DNA of 64,000 nucleotides, taken from Clostridium cellulovorans 743B. Lineage in GTDB: Bacteria; Bacillota; Clostridia; Clostridiales; Clostridiaceae. Within the stretch, counting starts at the first letter, position 1, and each line of letters starts with the position of its first letter. The stretch lies in the NCBI RefSeq assembly GCF_000145275.1, contig NC_014393.1, positions 3,038,001 through 3,102,000 on the forward strand. Direction: 5' to 3'. The position numbers were made by a program, and so were the translations under genes. Below, piece after piece: positions 54,419 through 63,668 of this stretch. The notes under the pieces are model-generated. The model saw nothing but the letters and a program-made list of their open reading frames with translations, had not been told where the DNA came from and ran no database searches.

Positions 54419-55738
54419 CTAAAATCCGGCAAGAGCTTTGGCATATTCCAATGGCTTACTTACAACCTTATGATACATTTCAGTATCTTCTATTGAATAC
54501 AGTGGAAATCTATGATCATGAGTTTTATTTATTTCAAGGATCCATACCTTTCTATTTTCATCTACCATCACATCAATCCCCACATCACCATAATTTCCAA
54601 CACCTTCAAGCTTCTTACACGCTTCAATACATATGTGAGCAATCTCTTCTTGTTTTAAAAATGCTTCTTTTTCATTCATCTTAAATACTCTTTTAAGCGC
54701 CTCGTACCCTGTCAATGCAAATCCGCCTCCGGAAATTTTCGTAGCAATACTTCCTTTTTTACCAAAGCGTGCAATAATCCCTGTTAAACTCCACTCCATA
54801 CTTTTATCCTTTTGAAGGATAACTCTTAAATCAAACATTCTATCATGATACTTTTTTAACTTTATTCCTTGTTGCATAATGTAAGCTTTTTCTTCATTTA
54901 ATTCATTAATAAATTTATCTACTTCCTGTGGATTACTTATAGTCGTTGGTCCTTCTAATATATCTATAAAGCTATAACCTCCTTGAGATTTTTCTACTTT
55001 TAAGATTCCTTTAGATTGATATCCTCTTACCTGTTTTAAATAAATAGTATCAAATTTTTCTATCATTCTATCTAGTGCTTGTATGTTACTAAGCTTTTCT
55101 GTATATGGTAAGCTTTCTCTCACATTTTCATATGGTGAAAGTAACTCCCACATATCCCACTTAGTAAAAAAGAAAGAGTTGAAAATTTTATCTCCTAATT
55201 TATCTATTATATCTTCATTAACTTTTGGAGGCATATATCTTTTTTTTATCATGACCCCTGGATATGGAAATATCGCTTCTTTCCATTGGCCTTGATCATT
55301 TTCACCGCTATTATCATAGTAATATCCACCAATAGTTCTATTTTCAATATTAATTTGATCCGCTGCACAAAAATATAAAATTCCTTTTATATCCTTATAA
55401 TTAATATAATAATTTTGCATACGCTGAAAATCCTTAGAAGAAATATTTTCTTTTTTAGTTTCTACTAAATAGGCTATAACAGGACCTATATGCAAATTAC
55501 GTCCTTCCATACGTATTTCATATTCTACTGAATCTAATAGAGTGAAATCTTTTATCATATATTTAGAAATTCCAATGGTATTAAATTCCAGGTCATCTTT
55601 AAATTTTACTTCGACCTCTCGTCTCCATATTCCAATATTTAAAATAACCTTCCTCGGGATAACCTGAAATTTACTTAACATCTGCTTTGAAAAAAACACT
55701 TCATTTTTTAAGCTATTTGAGAAATACTTTATATACAT
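54419..55738 (-). CDS. YheC/YheD-type ATP-grasp protein 1
   Basis: 439 residues. The N-terminal half (1-190) is the YheC/D-type beta-rich domain; the C-terminal ATP-grasp domain has RMFDLRVILQKD and ISGGG near 340, and the Mg-binding VWILEINKTHD (E402, N404). It ends YAKALAGF, as do proteins 2 and 3. Bacillus YheC/YheD are spore-coat associated and of unknown biochemical activity; ATP-grasp enzymes form acyl-phosphate intermediates and make amide or thioester bonds. GGGGGATGTGATTACGG precedes the ATG. The gene is 43 bases upstream of the MurF-like gene. Confidence 0.88.
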   Translation of the reverse strand: MYIKYFSNSLKNEVFFSKQMLSKFQVIPRKVILNIGIWRREVEVKFKDDLEFNTIGISKYMIKDFTLLDSVEYEIRMEGRNLHIGPVIAYLVETKKENISSKDFQRMQNYYINYKDIKGILYFCAADQINIENRTIGGYYYDNSGENDQGQWKEAIFPYPGVMIKKRYMPPKVNEDIIDKLGDKIFNSFFFTKWDMWELLSPYENVRESLPYTEKLSNIQALDRMIEKFDTIYLKQVRGYQSKGILKVEKSQGGYSFIDILEGPTTISNPQEVDKFINELNEEKAYIMQQGIKLKKYHDRMFDLRVILQKDKSMEWSLTGIIARFGKKGSIATKISGGGFALTGYEALKRVFKMNEKEAFLKQEEIAHICIEACKKLEGVGNYGDVGIDVMVDENRKVWILEINKTHDHRFPLYSIEDTEMYHKVVSKPLEYAKALAGF

Positions 55739-55754
55739 CCGTAATCACATCCCC

Positions 55755-57083
55755 CTAAAAGCCAGCAAGTTTTTTAGCATATAACATATTTTGTAACCTT
55801 ACTTTAAAAAACATTTGCCTATCTTTAGCATCTAATGCAATCGTATGGTTCGGATCTCTATTATTTATCTCGACAATCCACACATCTCCATTTAAATCTA
55901 CTCCTAAATCTACCCCTAAATTGCCACAACTTATTCCACTTTCCTCTAATCCTCTTGCAGCATTTATAGCTATAGTACTCATTCGTTTCCTAAACTTGCT
56001 TACTTCTTCATCTGTCAGTTTTAAGATATTCTTTAAAGTAATTTGTGCAAGTTCTGCACTTCCACCAGTAGATATATTGCTGGTTATACTTCCCTTAACA
56101 CCATGTCTTGCGATTATTCCAATATCACGCCACTCTCCATAATGATCTTTTACAATTAATGCCCTAAAATCAATAGTTTTCTCGTCAGTAGCTATTAAAT
56201 CCAATGCCTTTTGAATAATGAATCTACTTTTACTGATATTTCTTTTCAAAAAAGTATTAAGTTCTTCAATGGTTTTAAAACATTCTTCTTTTTCTTGTCC
56301 TTGGCAGTTATAATTAGCAAAAAACCACTTACCCCTTTTCCTTACTTTAACTATACCTACACCTTGGCTTCCATATATAGGTTTTATATAAGCCGTATCA
56401 TATTCGGCTAAAAAATCTCTTATATCCTTTGGAACTTCGTATAATATTGTATATGGAAGATGATTCTTTACATTGTCAAAGCACCAAAGCCACTTATGAG
56501 CTTCCCACTTATTGAATATATAGTTATTAAATAAAGTATCTCCTAAAAATGTGCGAAAATGATTTCTTAATTCCTTTACCATTCCTACTCTTTTAAAAAT
56601 AGAAGCCGGATAATAATAAGTTCCTTCTTCAAAGCTTTCTGTCTCCGGATTAAAAATAAAACCTCGTATAGTTTGGGAACTTTGATCAATTCCTTCTGTT
56701 GAAAAAATTAAAATTGCGCCGCCAATTTCTTCATATCCATAAACATAGCTTTTAAGATTATTAATAATTTCTTTTAACCTTTCTTCACTTTTTTCTGTGA
56801 GCATTCCTATAAATGGTCCCATGATAATTTCACCTTTATTAAAAACCACTTCATAGAATATAAATAAAGGTAATTTTAAATATTCAATTATATCCTTCGA
56901 TAGTAATATTTCATCTTTTCCTACATTATTAGATACATTTAATTTAACTTCATAAGATTTTATTCCAAACTTCACATATATAATTTTTCTGTTCTCAATT
57001 CCTATTCTCTGCGCAAGAATTGGACTAATTGATATATTTCCCTCACTTTCGAGTTCCATTATAACTTTATACCTAGGCTTCAC
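55755..57083 (-). CDS. YheC/YheD-type ATP-grasp protein 2
   Basis: 442 residues from a GTG at 57083, with AAGGGGTGAAATGAC upstream. The N-terminal domain matches protein 1 (LRNHFRTFLGDTLFNNYIFNK is the corresponding KxW-like region). The ATP-grasp core has IDFRALIVKD and IARHGVKGSITSNISTGG, then VWIVEINNRDP (E405, N407). It ends YAKKLAGF. It is 16 bases from protein 1, so co-transcribed. Intact catalytic residues suggest an active enzyme. Substrate unknown. Confidence 0.9.
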   Translation of the reverse strand: MKPRYKVIMELESEGNISISPILAQRIGIENRKIIYVKFGIKSYEVKLNVSNNVGKDEILLSKDIIEYLKLPLFIFYEVVFNKGEIIMGPFIGMLTEKSEERLKEIINNLKSYVYGYEEIGGAILIFSTEGIDQSSQTIRGFIFNPETESFEEGTYYYPASIFKRVGMVKELRNHFRTFLGDTLFNNYIFNKWEAHKWLWCFDNVKNHLPYTILYEVPKDIRDFLAEYDTAYIKPIYGSQGVGIVKVRKRGKWFFANYNCQGQEKEECFKTIEELNTFLKRNISKSRFIIQKALDLIATDEKTIDFRALIVKDHYGEWRDIGIIARHGVKGSITSNISTGGSAELAQITLKNILKLTDEEVSKFRKRMSTIAINAARGLEESGISCGNLGVDLGVDLNGDVWIVEINNRDPNHTIALDAKDRQMFFKVRLQNMLYAKKLAGF

Positions 57084-57140
57084 GTCATTTCACCCCTTCA
57101 AAATCCCACCAAAGAAACTATACAGCTAGATACATCTATC

Positions 57141-58517
57141 TTATAACATTGCCTTTGGTTCGCTATCTCTTGCACCTTTCCCAAAACCAGCTAAAGATGC
57201 AGCATATAGTAATGGCATGTGTCTTATATGAAGATAATTTTCATAGTCCATATGCTTAAAACCTCTAAAAACTGGTCTTACATTTGCTTCAATAAACCAA
57301 TAATGCTTATTAGGGTCTATGGCAAAATCAAGTCCAAATTCTGCGAAATGTTCACCACTGTTATCCATTATTTCACAAAATTTTAATGCAACAGAAATAA
57401 GTTCATTTCTAATTTTATTTGTATCAATACAAGGGCCAAATGCAAGCCTCATAGCATTATTAATACTCAGTGCTTGGCCCCCTCTGGAGATATTAGTTAT
57501 CTTATTTTTTGCCCCTGCTTTTCTACATTCTATGCCTCTACAGCGCCAACGCTTATCCTCATTTTTTCCAATTACAATACGAATATCAAAAGGCGCACCG
57601 TTTATTGTAGCTAATTTAACTTGTTCTTGAATAATATAATTCTTCTGAATAAAATTATTTTCAATGAATTCATCAGCACTAGTTTTGTCCACTATATAAA
57701 ACCTTGGATTATCAGAAATTCTATAATCGTATATACCAAAATTATCATTAATTCTGTGTACAAAACATATTCCTCTTCCCCTTGATAACCCTGCTGGCTT
57801 TAAAATAACATCGCTATATTTATTCATAAAATTATGAAAAAACTTAATGTCTATAAGTTCCTTAGTTTCGGGAAGATATTCCTGAAAATTCTTATGTCTT
57901 TCTAATATCTTATGCATCTCCCATTTATCAAACCTTGTAGAATTAAATACTCTATTTCCTGTAAGACGCTTTAATTCATCTACAACCTTCTGACTTGTAT
58001 AAAAAGCCCTCCTAAAAACCACTGAAGGAAACGGTAGCGTTCCATATCTCCACTCCATAACCTCATTATCATAGTAAAGACCATTTATAACCATACTATT
58101 CCAATCAATAGATATATCTTTGAATGCAATAAACAGTCCTCCAATTTCATTATAAATATCCATTCCTCTAGTAAAGCCTTGCATATTTCTATTATGATAA
58201 TAATAACTTTGTTCACCAAGCAAAAGACCTATCACCGGTCCAATATACAAAGTTTCATCCTTATATATCATTTGGTAAATCAGGCTTTCTTTTATATATA
58301 ATTTTTGTATTATGTCTTTCCCACATAGAACTTCAATAGAATCTTCAAAAGAGTTTTTTTTATCTATAGAAGACTTTTCTATTTCGCAGAGGTTAACCTT
58401 AATTTCTTTTAATCCAAATTGAAGTGTTACTTCTTTTGGAAGTTTCTCTGCTACTTTTTTTGGAAGATATATAGTATCATCAGAAATATCTTGTTTTATA
58501 ACTTTTATCCATATCAT
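57141..58517 (-). CDS. YheC/YheD-type ATP-grasp protein 3
   Basis: 458 residues. The start ATG overlaps the TGA of the upstream gene (ATGA). It has the same two-domain layout: RIVIGKNEDKRWRCRGIECR, KNKITNISRGGQA and YWFIEANVRP (E410, N412). The common LAGF is followed here by an extra tail (GKGARDSEPKAML). Catalytic residues are intact. The gene is the second of the operon (58 bases from protein 2). Confidence 0.9.
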   Translation of the reverse strand: MIWIKVIKQDISDDTIYLPKKVAEKLPKEVTLQFGLKEIKVNLCEIEKSSIDKKNSFEDSIEVLCGKDIIQKLYIKESLIYQMIYKDETLYIGPVIGLLLGEQSYYYHNRNMQGFTRGMDIYNEIGGLFIAFKDISIDWNSMVINGLYYDNEVMEWRYGTLPFPSVVFRRAFYTSQKVVDELKRLTGNRVFNSTRFDKWEMHKILERHKNFQEYLPETKELIDIKFFHNFMNKYSDVILKPAGLSRGRGICFVHRINDNFGIYDYRISDNPRFYIVDKTSADEFIENNFIQKNYIIQEQVKLATINGAPFDIRIVIGKNEDKRWRCRGIECRKAGAKNKITNISRGGQALSINNAMRLAFGPCIDTNKIRNELISVALKFCEIMDNSGEHFAEFGLDFAIDPNKHYWFIEANVRPVFRGFKHMDYENYLHIRHMPLLYAASLAGFGKGARDSEPKAML

Positions 58518-59800
58518 ATAATGCTTCCATCCTGATTCTCGCTTTCATTAAGATATACCAAGTAATCAACAGAATTTAAAAGATACTTCTCCCAACTCTG
58601 TTTGCCATTTAATCTAAAAAGATAATCCTTTAGATCCCATCCGCCAAAGTTCAATAGAAAAGGTTTACATTTCTCATCTATAACAAAATCTAAAATACAA
58701 CTTCCAAGATATATAAAATAATAATCCAAATAGGAACATATATTAAGAGAATAATTTTGTAAACTCTGCATTATATCCTCTATTTTATCTGGAACAATAT
58801 CTATAAGCGTTTTCTCAAATTCATCAACTGTGGATTTATACGTGGAATCTTTAAGAAATATTTCATTTTTTGCAATGATTTCTGTAACACTCCATTTTCC
58901 AGTTATACCCTTCTGAATATATACTCTTGCTTCTAAAGGCGATCCATTCCAAAGCAAAGTTTTCTTCCCTTGTATTGCTAAATACTTTTTACTACCTATC
59001 ATTTTCTTTACATAAGTATATAAATTTTTCTCACTACAGTATTGAATATTACCACCCGTTTCTATACTACAGTTACTCCTTTTGCTTGAAGAATATTTTT
59101 GAACTTTTACAGCTGGTCTATTATATAGACCTCTTTCTGGTAACAAAAATAGAGTATCCGAAGTTTCAAGATATTTTGTCATTATTGAAGGTGTAAGAGA
59201 TGAAACTTGAGGAATACATTCTTTAATAGCTGGTACTGCAGACAAAACATCAAAAACAACGGCTTGATTAAAAATATTTACAGAGTTTATAACCTTCACT
59301 CCATATAGCTGATATAATTGCTTAACTTTATTAATATTTGTAACTTTAAAAAACTGACCTATATTAAAAATGCACCCTGGTATGGAAACGGTCTGATGTG
59401 TTATTAAAGAACCTACAACTAACAACCCTTCGACTAAATTTTCTTGAATATTAACATTTGATAGAGTAAAACATATTATATTAATTCCTCTTTTTTCAGA
59501 TAAGTGTTGAAGATTTTTTAATATACTATTTGTATATTTCTGCTTTGCTTCATTGTATAAAAGTCCTACCAAATTAGGAATTTCCTTTACTTGCTTTAAT
59601 GATCTGTATATCTCCACTCGCTTATCAATAACTTCAGCAAGAGCACTATACGGTTCCAAAATATCTTTCTTTAGTTCTTCTGGAATGCGATTATCTAAGA
59701 ATAGGCTCTCTAATATTCTTTTTTCTTCCTCTAACTTATTGATAATTTCTTTATTATTATCAAATAAGGAGTCTATACCTTTCAAAAAATCATTCTCCAC
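58514..59800 (-). CDS. divergent, probably inactive YheC/YheD-type ATP-grasp protein
   Basis: 428 residues from a GTG at 59800, with AAGGAGGCGGTAAA upstream. Residues 1-100 are a helical, coiled-coil-like N-terminal region (NKLEEEKRILESLFLDNRI) that replaces the beta-rich domain of the others. The ATP-grasp region is recognisable (SPLEARVYIQKG, LDFVIDEKCKPFLLN) but the Mg-binding E-x-N is replaced by LLNFGG. The Lys/Arg-rich ATP-binding loop is also poorly conserved. It is probably a pseudoenzyme or scaffold. It is the first gene of the operon, translated through the ATGA overlap with protein 3. Confidence 0.78.
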   Translation of the reverse strand: MENDFLKGIDSLFDNNKEIINKLEEEKRILESLFLDNRIPEELKKDILEPYSALAEVIDKRVEIYRSLKQVKEIPNLVGLLYNEAKQKYTNSILKNLQHLSEKRGINIICFTLSNVNIQENLVEGLLVVGSLITHQTVSIPGCIFNIGQFFKVTNINKVKQLYQLYGVKVINSVNIFNQAVVFDVLSAVPAIKECIPQVSSLTPSIMTKYLETSDTLFLLPERGLYNRPAVKVQKYSSSKRSNCSIETGGNIQYCSEKNLYTYVKKMIGSKKYLAIQGKKTLLWNGSPLEARVYIQKGITGKWSVTEIIAKNEIFLKDSTYKSTVDEFEKTLIDIVPDKIEDIMQSLQNYSLNICSYLDYYFIYLGSCILDFVIDEKCKPFLLNFGGWDLKDYLFRLNGKQSWEKYLLNSVDYLVYLNESENQDGSII

Positions 59801-59828
59801 TTTACCGCCTCCTTACGTTATATAATAT

Positions 59829-59857
59829 TCTATATGTTTTATATTGTGAGAGTATGA
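59829..59857 (-). promoter_or_regulatory. candidate sporulation sigma-E-type promoter of the ATP-grasp operon
   Basis: On the minus strand TCATACT is followed 14 bases later by CATATAGA, close to the B. subtilis sigma-E pattern (-35 KMATATT, spacer 13-15, -10 CATACAHT). Transcription would start about 20 bases ahead of the GTG start. No sigma-A promoter better than this was found. This is an inference from a short degenerate motif. Confidence 0.35.
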
Positions 59858-59960
59858 AATGTATCAGTCTAATAAAATTTATCAATAATACTGCTGTAAC
59901 TCTATTCTAAAATTTATTAACCCTTGTATTATAAACGTACAGCTTTATTTTTCTAAAATA

Positions 59961-60004
59961 AAAGCTATTTAATTAACACTAAAATATGTTAATTAAATAG
60001 CTTT
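59961..60004. terminator. bidirectional terminator between the acetyltransferase gene and the ATP-grasp operon
   Basis: AAAGCTATTTAATTAAC (59961-59977) pairs perfectly over 17 bases with GTTAATTAAATAGCTTT (59988-60004). On the minus strand it is followed by TATTTTAG. It separates the acetyltransferase gene from the operon. Confidence 0.8.
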
Positions 60005-60082
60005 TGAATATTTATATCTTTTCAAGTTATTAAATAGTTTTTTACTCATCTTTTATTTGTTGTAACATTCTACTACATCTAT

Positions 60083-60583
60083 TCATTTGGCACTTAAAGA
60101 CATATAATATGTATTCCAAGCCTCATCCTTATACAAAAATTCTTTTTCTTTACCTGGTTCTTCAATAAATCCAAGAGCTTTATAACAATTATACGCTATA
60201 GGATTGTTATCAAACACAGACAATGTTACCTTTGAAACTTTCAATATTTTAAAAGCATATGTTATTGCTAACTTAAGCATTTCTTTGCCATATCCTTTAT
60301 TTCTTTTTGAAGAATCAACTATGACAAAACATAAATGAACCCGTTCTTCATTATCAACCATTTTCATTAAAAAATGACCTAAAGGAGTTCCTATTTCATT
60401 TATTGCAGTAAACAGAAATTTTTCCGTATCATCTTCGTATTTATTTCTATATTCATGTAATACTTCTTCTGTTAATGGATAAGGAATTAAATTTGCACAC
60501 CACTTAGCAAAAGTTTTTTCATCCTTTATCCAATTAATCATATACTTCGCATCGCTTATTTTATACGGTCTTAATCTTAACAT
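60083..60583 (-). CDS. RimJ/RimL-type GNAT acetyltransferase
   Basis: 166 residues. LRLRPYKISDAKYMINWIKD is the typical opening of RimJ/RimL-type GNATs. The acetyl-CoA loop is SSKRNKGYGKEML near 92-104, and NPIAYNCYKALGFIEEPGK near the end is the final motif. These enzymes acetylate protein N-termini, small molecules or antibiotics. No partner is apparent. AGGTGGTGGG precedes the ATG. Confidence 0.88.
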   Translation of the reverse strand: MLRLRPYKISDAKYMINWIKDEKTFAKWCANLIPYPLTEEVLHEYRNKYEDDTEKFLFTAINEIGTPLGHFLMKMVDNEERVHLCFVIVDSSKRNKGYGKEMLKLAITYAFKILKVSKVTLSVFDNNPIAYNCYKALGFIEEPGKEKEFLYKDEAWNTYYMSLSAK

Positions 60584-60743
60584 AGCCCCACCACCTATCT
60601 AAATGTATATCTGTAAATGTCCAACAATGCTACTTTAGTCATATCCTTATGGACACTTTTGCTATTTGCGGCATAATAATATTATCTACCTTTTCTGAAA
60701 GCGATGTTTCAACATCAAAAGTATAATTTATTTTTCTATCCCT

Positions 60744-61190
60744 TTAGCTGAATTGTATATCTAACCCCTTAATATTCCATATCTTTAAAATTTCCTCACT
60801 ATCATCCGTTAGAATATAACTCTCATATTCATGAGCAGTATTTGACAACCAAAGTTCATTATTCTTTATAAAAGATAAATCTTCTGGTAAATTTGGTTGA
60901 ACCCATTGATGAAGAGAATTAGCCGATTCCTTTAATATTTTTTTAGCATTATCATCAGTGTGATAATAATATACTGACGCTGATATATCACTGCAAACTA
61001 TTATACTTGCCCATTGAAATTGCTTTTTAACTTCTTTCAAAGAGGGATTTAATTTCTCCAAAACATAATCTACATTCTCCGTGGTACTTATATCATTTCT
61101 GACTACTAAAATAAACGTATCGCAAATTTCAAAAGCTAAATCAATTAAATCTCTGTATACCTCCCCTTTAGGATTCGTCCTAATAAACAT
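60744..61190 (-). CDS. hypothetical protein, about 148 residues
   Basis: 148 residues with AAAGGGGATATT upstream of the ATG. It starts MFIRTNPKGEVYRDLIDLAF and ends with EILKIWNIKGLDIQFS; no membrane segment, no signal peptide. I cannot place it in a known family. It may be a mixed alpha/beta immunity- or stress-type cytosolic protein. The adjacent acetyltransferase and YkvA-type genes give no further hint. Confidence 0.6.
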   Translation of the reverse strand: MFIRTNPKGEVYRDLIDLAFEICDTFILVVRNDISTTENVDYVLEKLNPSLKEVKKQFQWASIIVCSDISASVYYYHTDDNAKKILKESANSLHQWVQPNLPEDLSFIKNNELWLSNTAHEYESYILTDDSEEILKIWNIKGLDIQFS

Positions 61191-61292
61191 AATATCCCCT
61201 TTCTAATTTATTATAGAATTAATTTAATACAATAAACTCTTTAAGTTTTATCCGAATAATTAGTACTGAACTTTAAAATTACATAATATAGA

Positions 61293-61333
61293 AGGAGGTG
61301 TCCCAAGTGCATACTATTCCTTGATACCCTCCT
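61293..61333. other. hairpin sequestering a Shine-Dalgarno sequence
   Basis: On the plus strand AGGAGG (61293-61298) pairs with CCTCCT (61328-61333), and TGTC pairs with GATA inside. The loop carries GTG at 61307 with a five-codon ORF ending in TGA at 61322-61324. On the minus strand it lies just downstream of the YkvA-type gene and lacks a T-run, so it is a weak terminator at best. Confidence 0.4.
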
Positions 61334-61347
61334 CTAAATGCAAAAAT

Positions 61348-61758
61348 CTATTTACTACTATCGATTTTCTTATTTATATCTTCTAATAAACTATCATCAA
61401 AATTACCAAACCATTCTCTTAATTTTGTTCTTGCTTTATCCTTTACTTTATCATCAATAAATATAGCAACTGCCGCAATAGCCAATATTAAAGCACCTAA
61501 ATCATCAGTATAACCAGCAACTGGAGTTATATCAACAATAGCATCGATTGGTGATATAAAATAACCTAATGCACCTAGTATCGTTGCTTTTGCCCACTTA
61601 GGTGTTAACGGCTTCTTCATTGTGTAGAAAAGGATCAAACCAGCATAAACTACCTTAATTCCTGCTTTTTTGGCATTTTTTATTAATTTATCAAAAAATG
61701 ATTTTTCTGAATAAGCTTTTGAATATTCATTAGAAGTTAGTATTTCATATTCATCCAT
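61348..61758 (-). CDS. YkvA-family (DUF1232) membrane protein
   Basis: 136 residues. The signature segment ILGALGYFISPIDAIVDITP is about 60-80, followed by GYTDDLGALILAIAAV, the two diagnostic stretches of DUF1232. A hydrophobic segment lies at 33-50. Family function is unknown. GAGAGGATAATTACA precedes the ATG. The gene is convergent with no other and probably forms its own unit. Confidence 0.88.
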   Translation of the reverse strand: MDEYEILTSNEYSKAYSEKSFFDKLIKNAKKAGIKVVYAGLILFYTMKKPLTPKWAKATILGALGYFISPIDAIVDITPVAGYTDDLGALILAIAAVAIFIDDKVKDKARTKLREWFGNFDDSLLEDINKKIDSSK

Positions 61759-61895
61759 TGTAATTATCCTCTCACCTTCATAAGTTTTAAATTACTCTTT
61801 ACTTCCATTATACCATATTAAGCCTAATTTTAGGTTTATTCTATAGGAATTGCATCAATTTTATTAATATTACAAAGTTTTTTAACATCAGCTAA

Positions 61896-63668
61896 CTAAA
61901 AATTAACTTTCATAAGCTTTAGTGCACTAATTATCTCTTCTTCCCTTGGCACTTGTAGCATTGGTCGTGTTTTTACAATATTGTAAAAATAATTATCAAC
62001 ATAATCAATTATGTGATTTTCTTGATTATTACTTGCCAACAACTCCTTAAACATCTTATTAATTGCTCTATTATCAATTTCATTTAGCCTAGAAACTAAT
62101 AAATGTATTTCTTTTTCTGTTAACATATAATCAATAATTAAATGATTTATGATTTCATTATACATTCTAGTAAGTCTAACTTTATCATCTTCAACAATCA
62201 AGTCACCTATTACTTTTGTTATATCACTTCCTGTTATTCCAGCAACTGCCCCTGCGACAAACCCAACAGTAGATACCATTGGTTCCGCTGTAGTTCCCAA
62301 ATCTATTGCTATCTCTGATGTAGCAAAAGACGCTCCCCAAACTCCAAATCCAGCTGCTATCATTCCCCCCATTAATGAGGAAATATTTTTAAGGTATTGA
62401 CTCCCAGATATTCTTTTATTCAGTACTCGATATGTATTTGGCACTGAAAAAATAATAAATGTCAACGCTTGAACAATTGCATTTAGCCGGAAAACCTTCA
62501 CTAAGTGTTTTCCTAAGCTACCTCTAATAATTAAGTGTTTTCCAGCTACTTCTCTAATCGAATGTACAACAGCATGAGTTGCTTTATGACCTATTTTTTC
62601 TACAATATAATCACTAAGTTCTTTTACTATCTCATTTATTGAAGAAGCCGATATCTGAGCATCTATAAAGGAATCAATAAATGAAATTCCAAACACTTCA
62701 ATCCCAGTCGCTAAAGCATATTGTAGTGCCTCCTCATTTTTTTTCCCTACTGACCTAGCAGTATTCCAAGCAACTAAAAAAGTCATTCCTAATTCAAAAT
62801 AACAATTTACTGTACCATGCTCTTCATCATATGATATTTCTTTAAAGATACGTGACTTAGCAATATTTTTTGCCTGTCTATACGTTAATTTTCCTTTTCT
62901 CACAATATTAATTGCTTCTTTTGAGCTTGTTATCCCTGGAATCATACCTTCTTTAATCTTTTCTGACATAAGCTTAACAACTTCTATATATATATCTTTA
63001 GGAACTTCAATCCTAATATTTTTCACCTTTTGCTTACTATCACAAAGTAAAAAATCATTTTCTTCATTAAAGAATTGATTTATAAACTTCTCAGCACTCT
63101 CACAATAGTAAGTTTGAATTTTGACATCACCTTTAAAACTATCGATGCTACTTACGTCATTATTTATTTTTATGACTGTATCTATTGCTTCCTTTGTTGA
63201 TTCCTTATTTATATCTGAAAATAAACTTAATCCATCATTGAATTCTAAAGTGTATTTTTCTATTTCCTTTTTCATCTCATTAAAATATTTAACAACATTA
63301 TTGTTATTGTCCATTTCAATTAACAAATCACTGTGATAATATATTTTTAATCTTCCTTCATGTAGTTTAAGTTGAAATTTATTAACCTCTACATGGTCCC
63401 ATCTTAGTATCCGAAATAGTTCTTTTTTAACATTTTCACTCTTACCTTTTTTATTTATTTCTTTTTCACTTTGTTGGTATTTTGTAACTATTCCATTATC
63501 AGTAATAACTATTCCTAATGGATTATTACCAAAGCTCATATCTGCCCAATATATCTTATAATTATTAGGTACAGGCATATATTGATATATTTTTTTTGTA
63601 TTCTTATAATTCAATTCTATAGGTGATTCTCCTAATAGATCTAACTTTTCTAATACTACTTCCTTCAT
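61896..63668 (-). CDS. 590-residue protein with C-terminal glycine-zipper membrane helices
   Basis: 590 residues with AAAGGGGGAATTGT upstream of the ATG. The first 300 residues are soluble, mixed alpha/beta. From about 300 on there are hydrophobic helices; about 432-475 is rich in small residues (SSLMGGMIAAGFGVWGASF and TVGFVAGAVAGITG), a glycine-zipper pattern seen in membrane-inserting proteins. The last 100 residues are helical and charged. I do not recognise the family. A membrane-active stress, transport or contact-dependent protein is possible, but no toxin motif or immunity gene is visible. Confidence 0.6.
   Translation of the reverse strand: MKEVVLEKLDLLGESPIELNYKNTKKIYQYMPVPNNYKIYWADMSFGNNPLGIVITDNGIVTKYQQSEKEINKKGKSENVKKELFRILRWDHVEVNKFQLKLHEGRLKIYYHSDLLIEMDNNNNVVKYFNEMKKEIEKYTLEFNDGLSLFSDINKESTKEAIDTVIKINNDVSSIDSFKGDVKIQTYYCESAEKFINQFFNEENDFLLCDSKQKVKNIRIEVPKDIYIEVVKLMSEKIKEGMIPGITSSKEAINIVRKGKLTYRQAKNIAKSRIFKEISYDEEHGTVNCYFELGMTFLVAWNTARSVGKKNEEALQYALATGIEVFGISFIDSFIDAQISASSINEIVKELSDYIVEKIGHKATHAVVHSIREVAGKHLIIRGSLGKHLVKVFRLNAIVQALTFIIFSVPNTYRVLNKRISGSQYLKNISSLMGGMIAAGFGVWGASFATSEIAIDLGTTAEPMVSTVGFVAGAVAGITGSDITKVIGDLIVEDDKVRLTRMYNEIINHLIIDYMLTEKEIHLLVSRLNEIDNRAINKMFKELLASNNQENHIIDYVDNYFYNIVKTRPMLQVPREEEIISALKLMKVNF

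Noticed and set aside
60744..61190. Assignment of the 148-residue protein as a toxin or sporulation protein
   Set aside because: No motif supports either; it was left as hypothetical.
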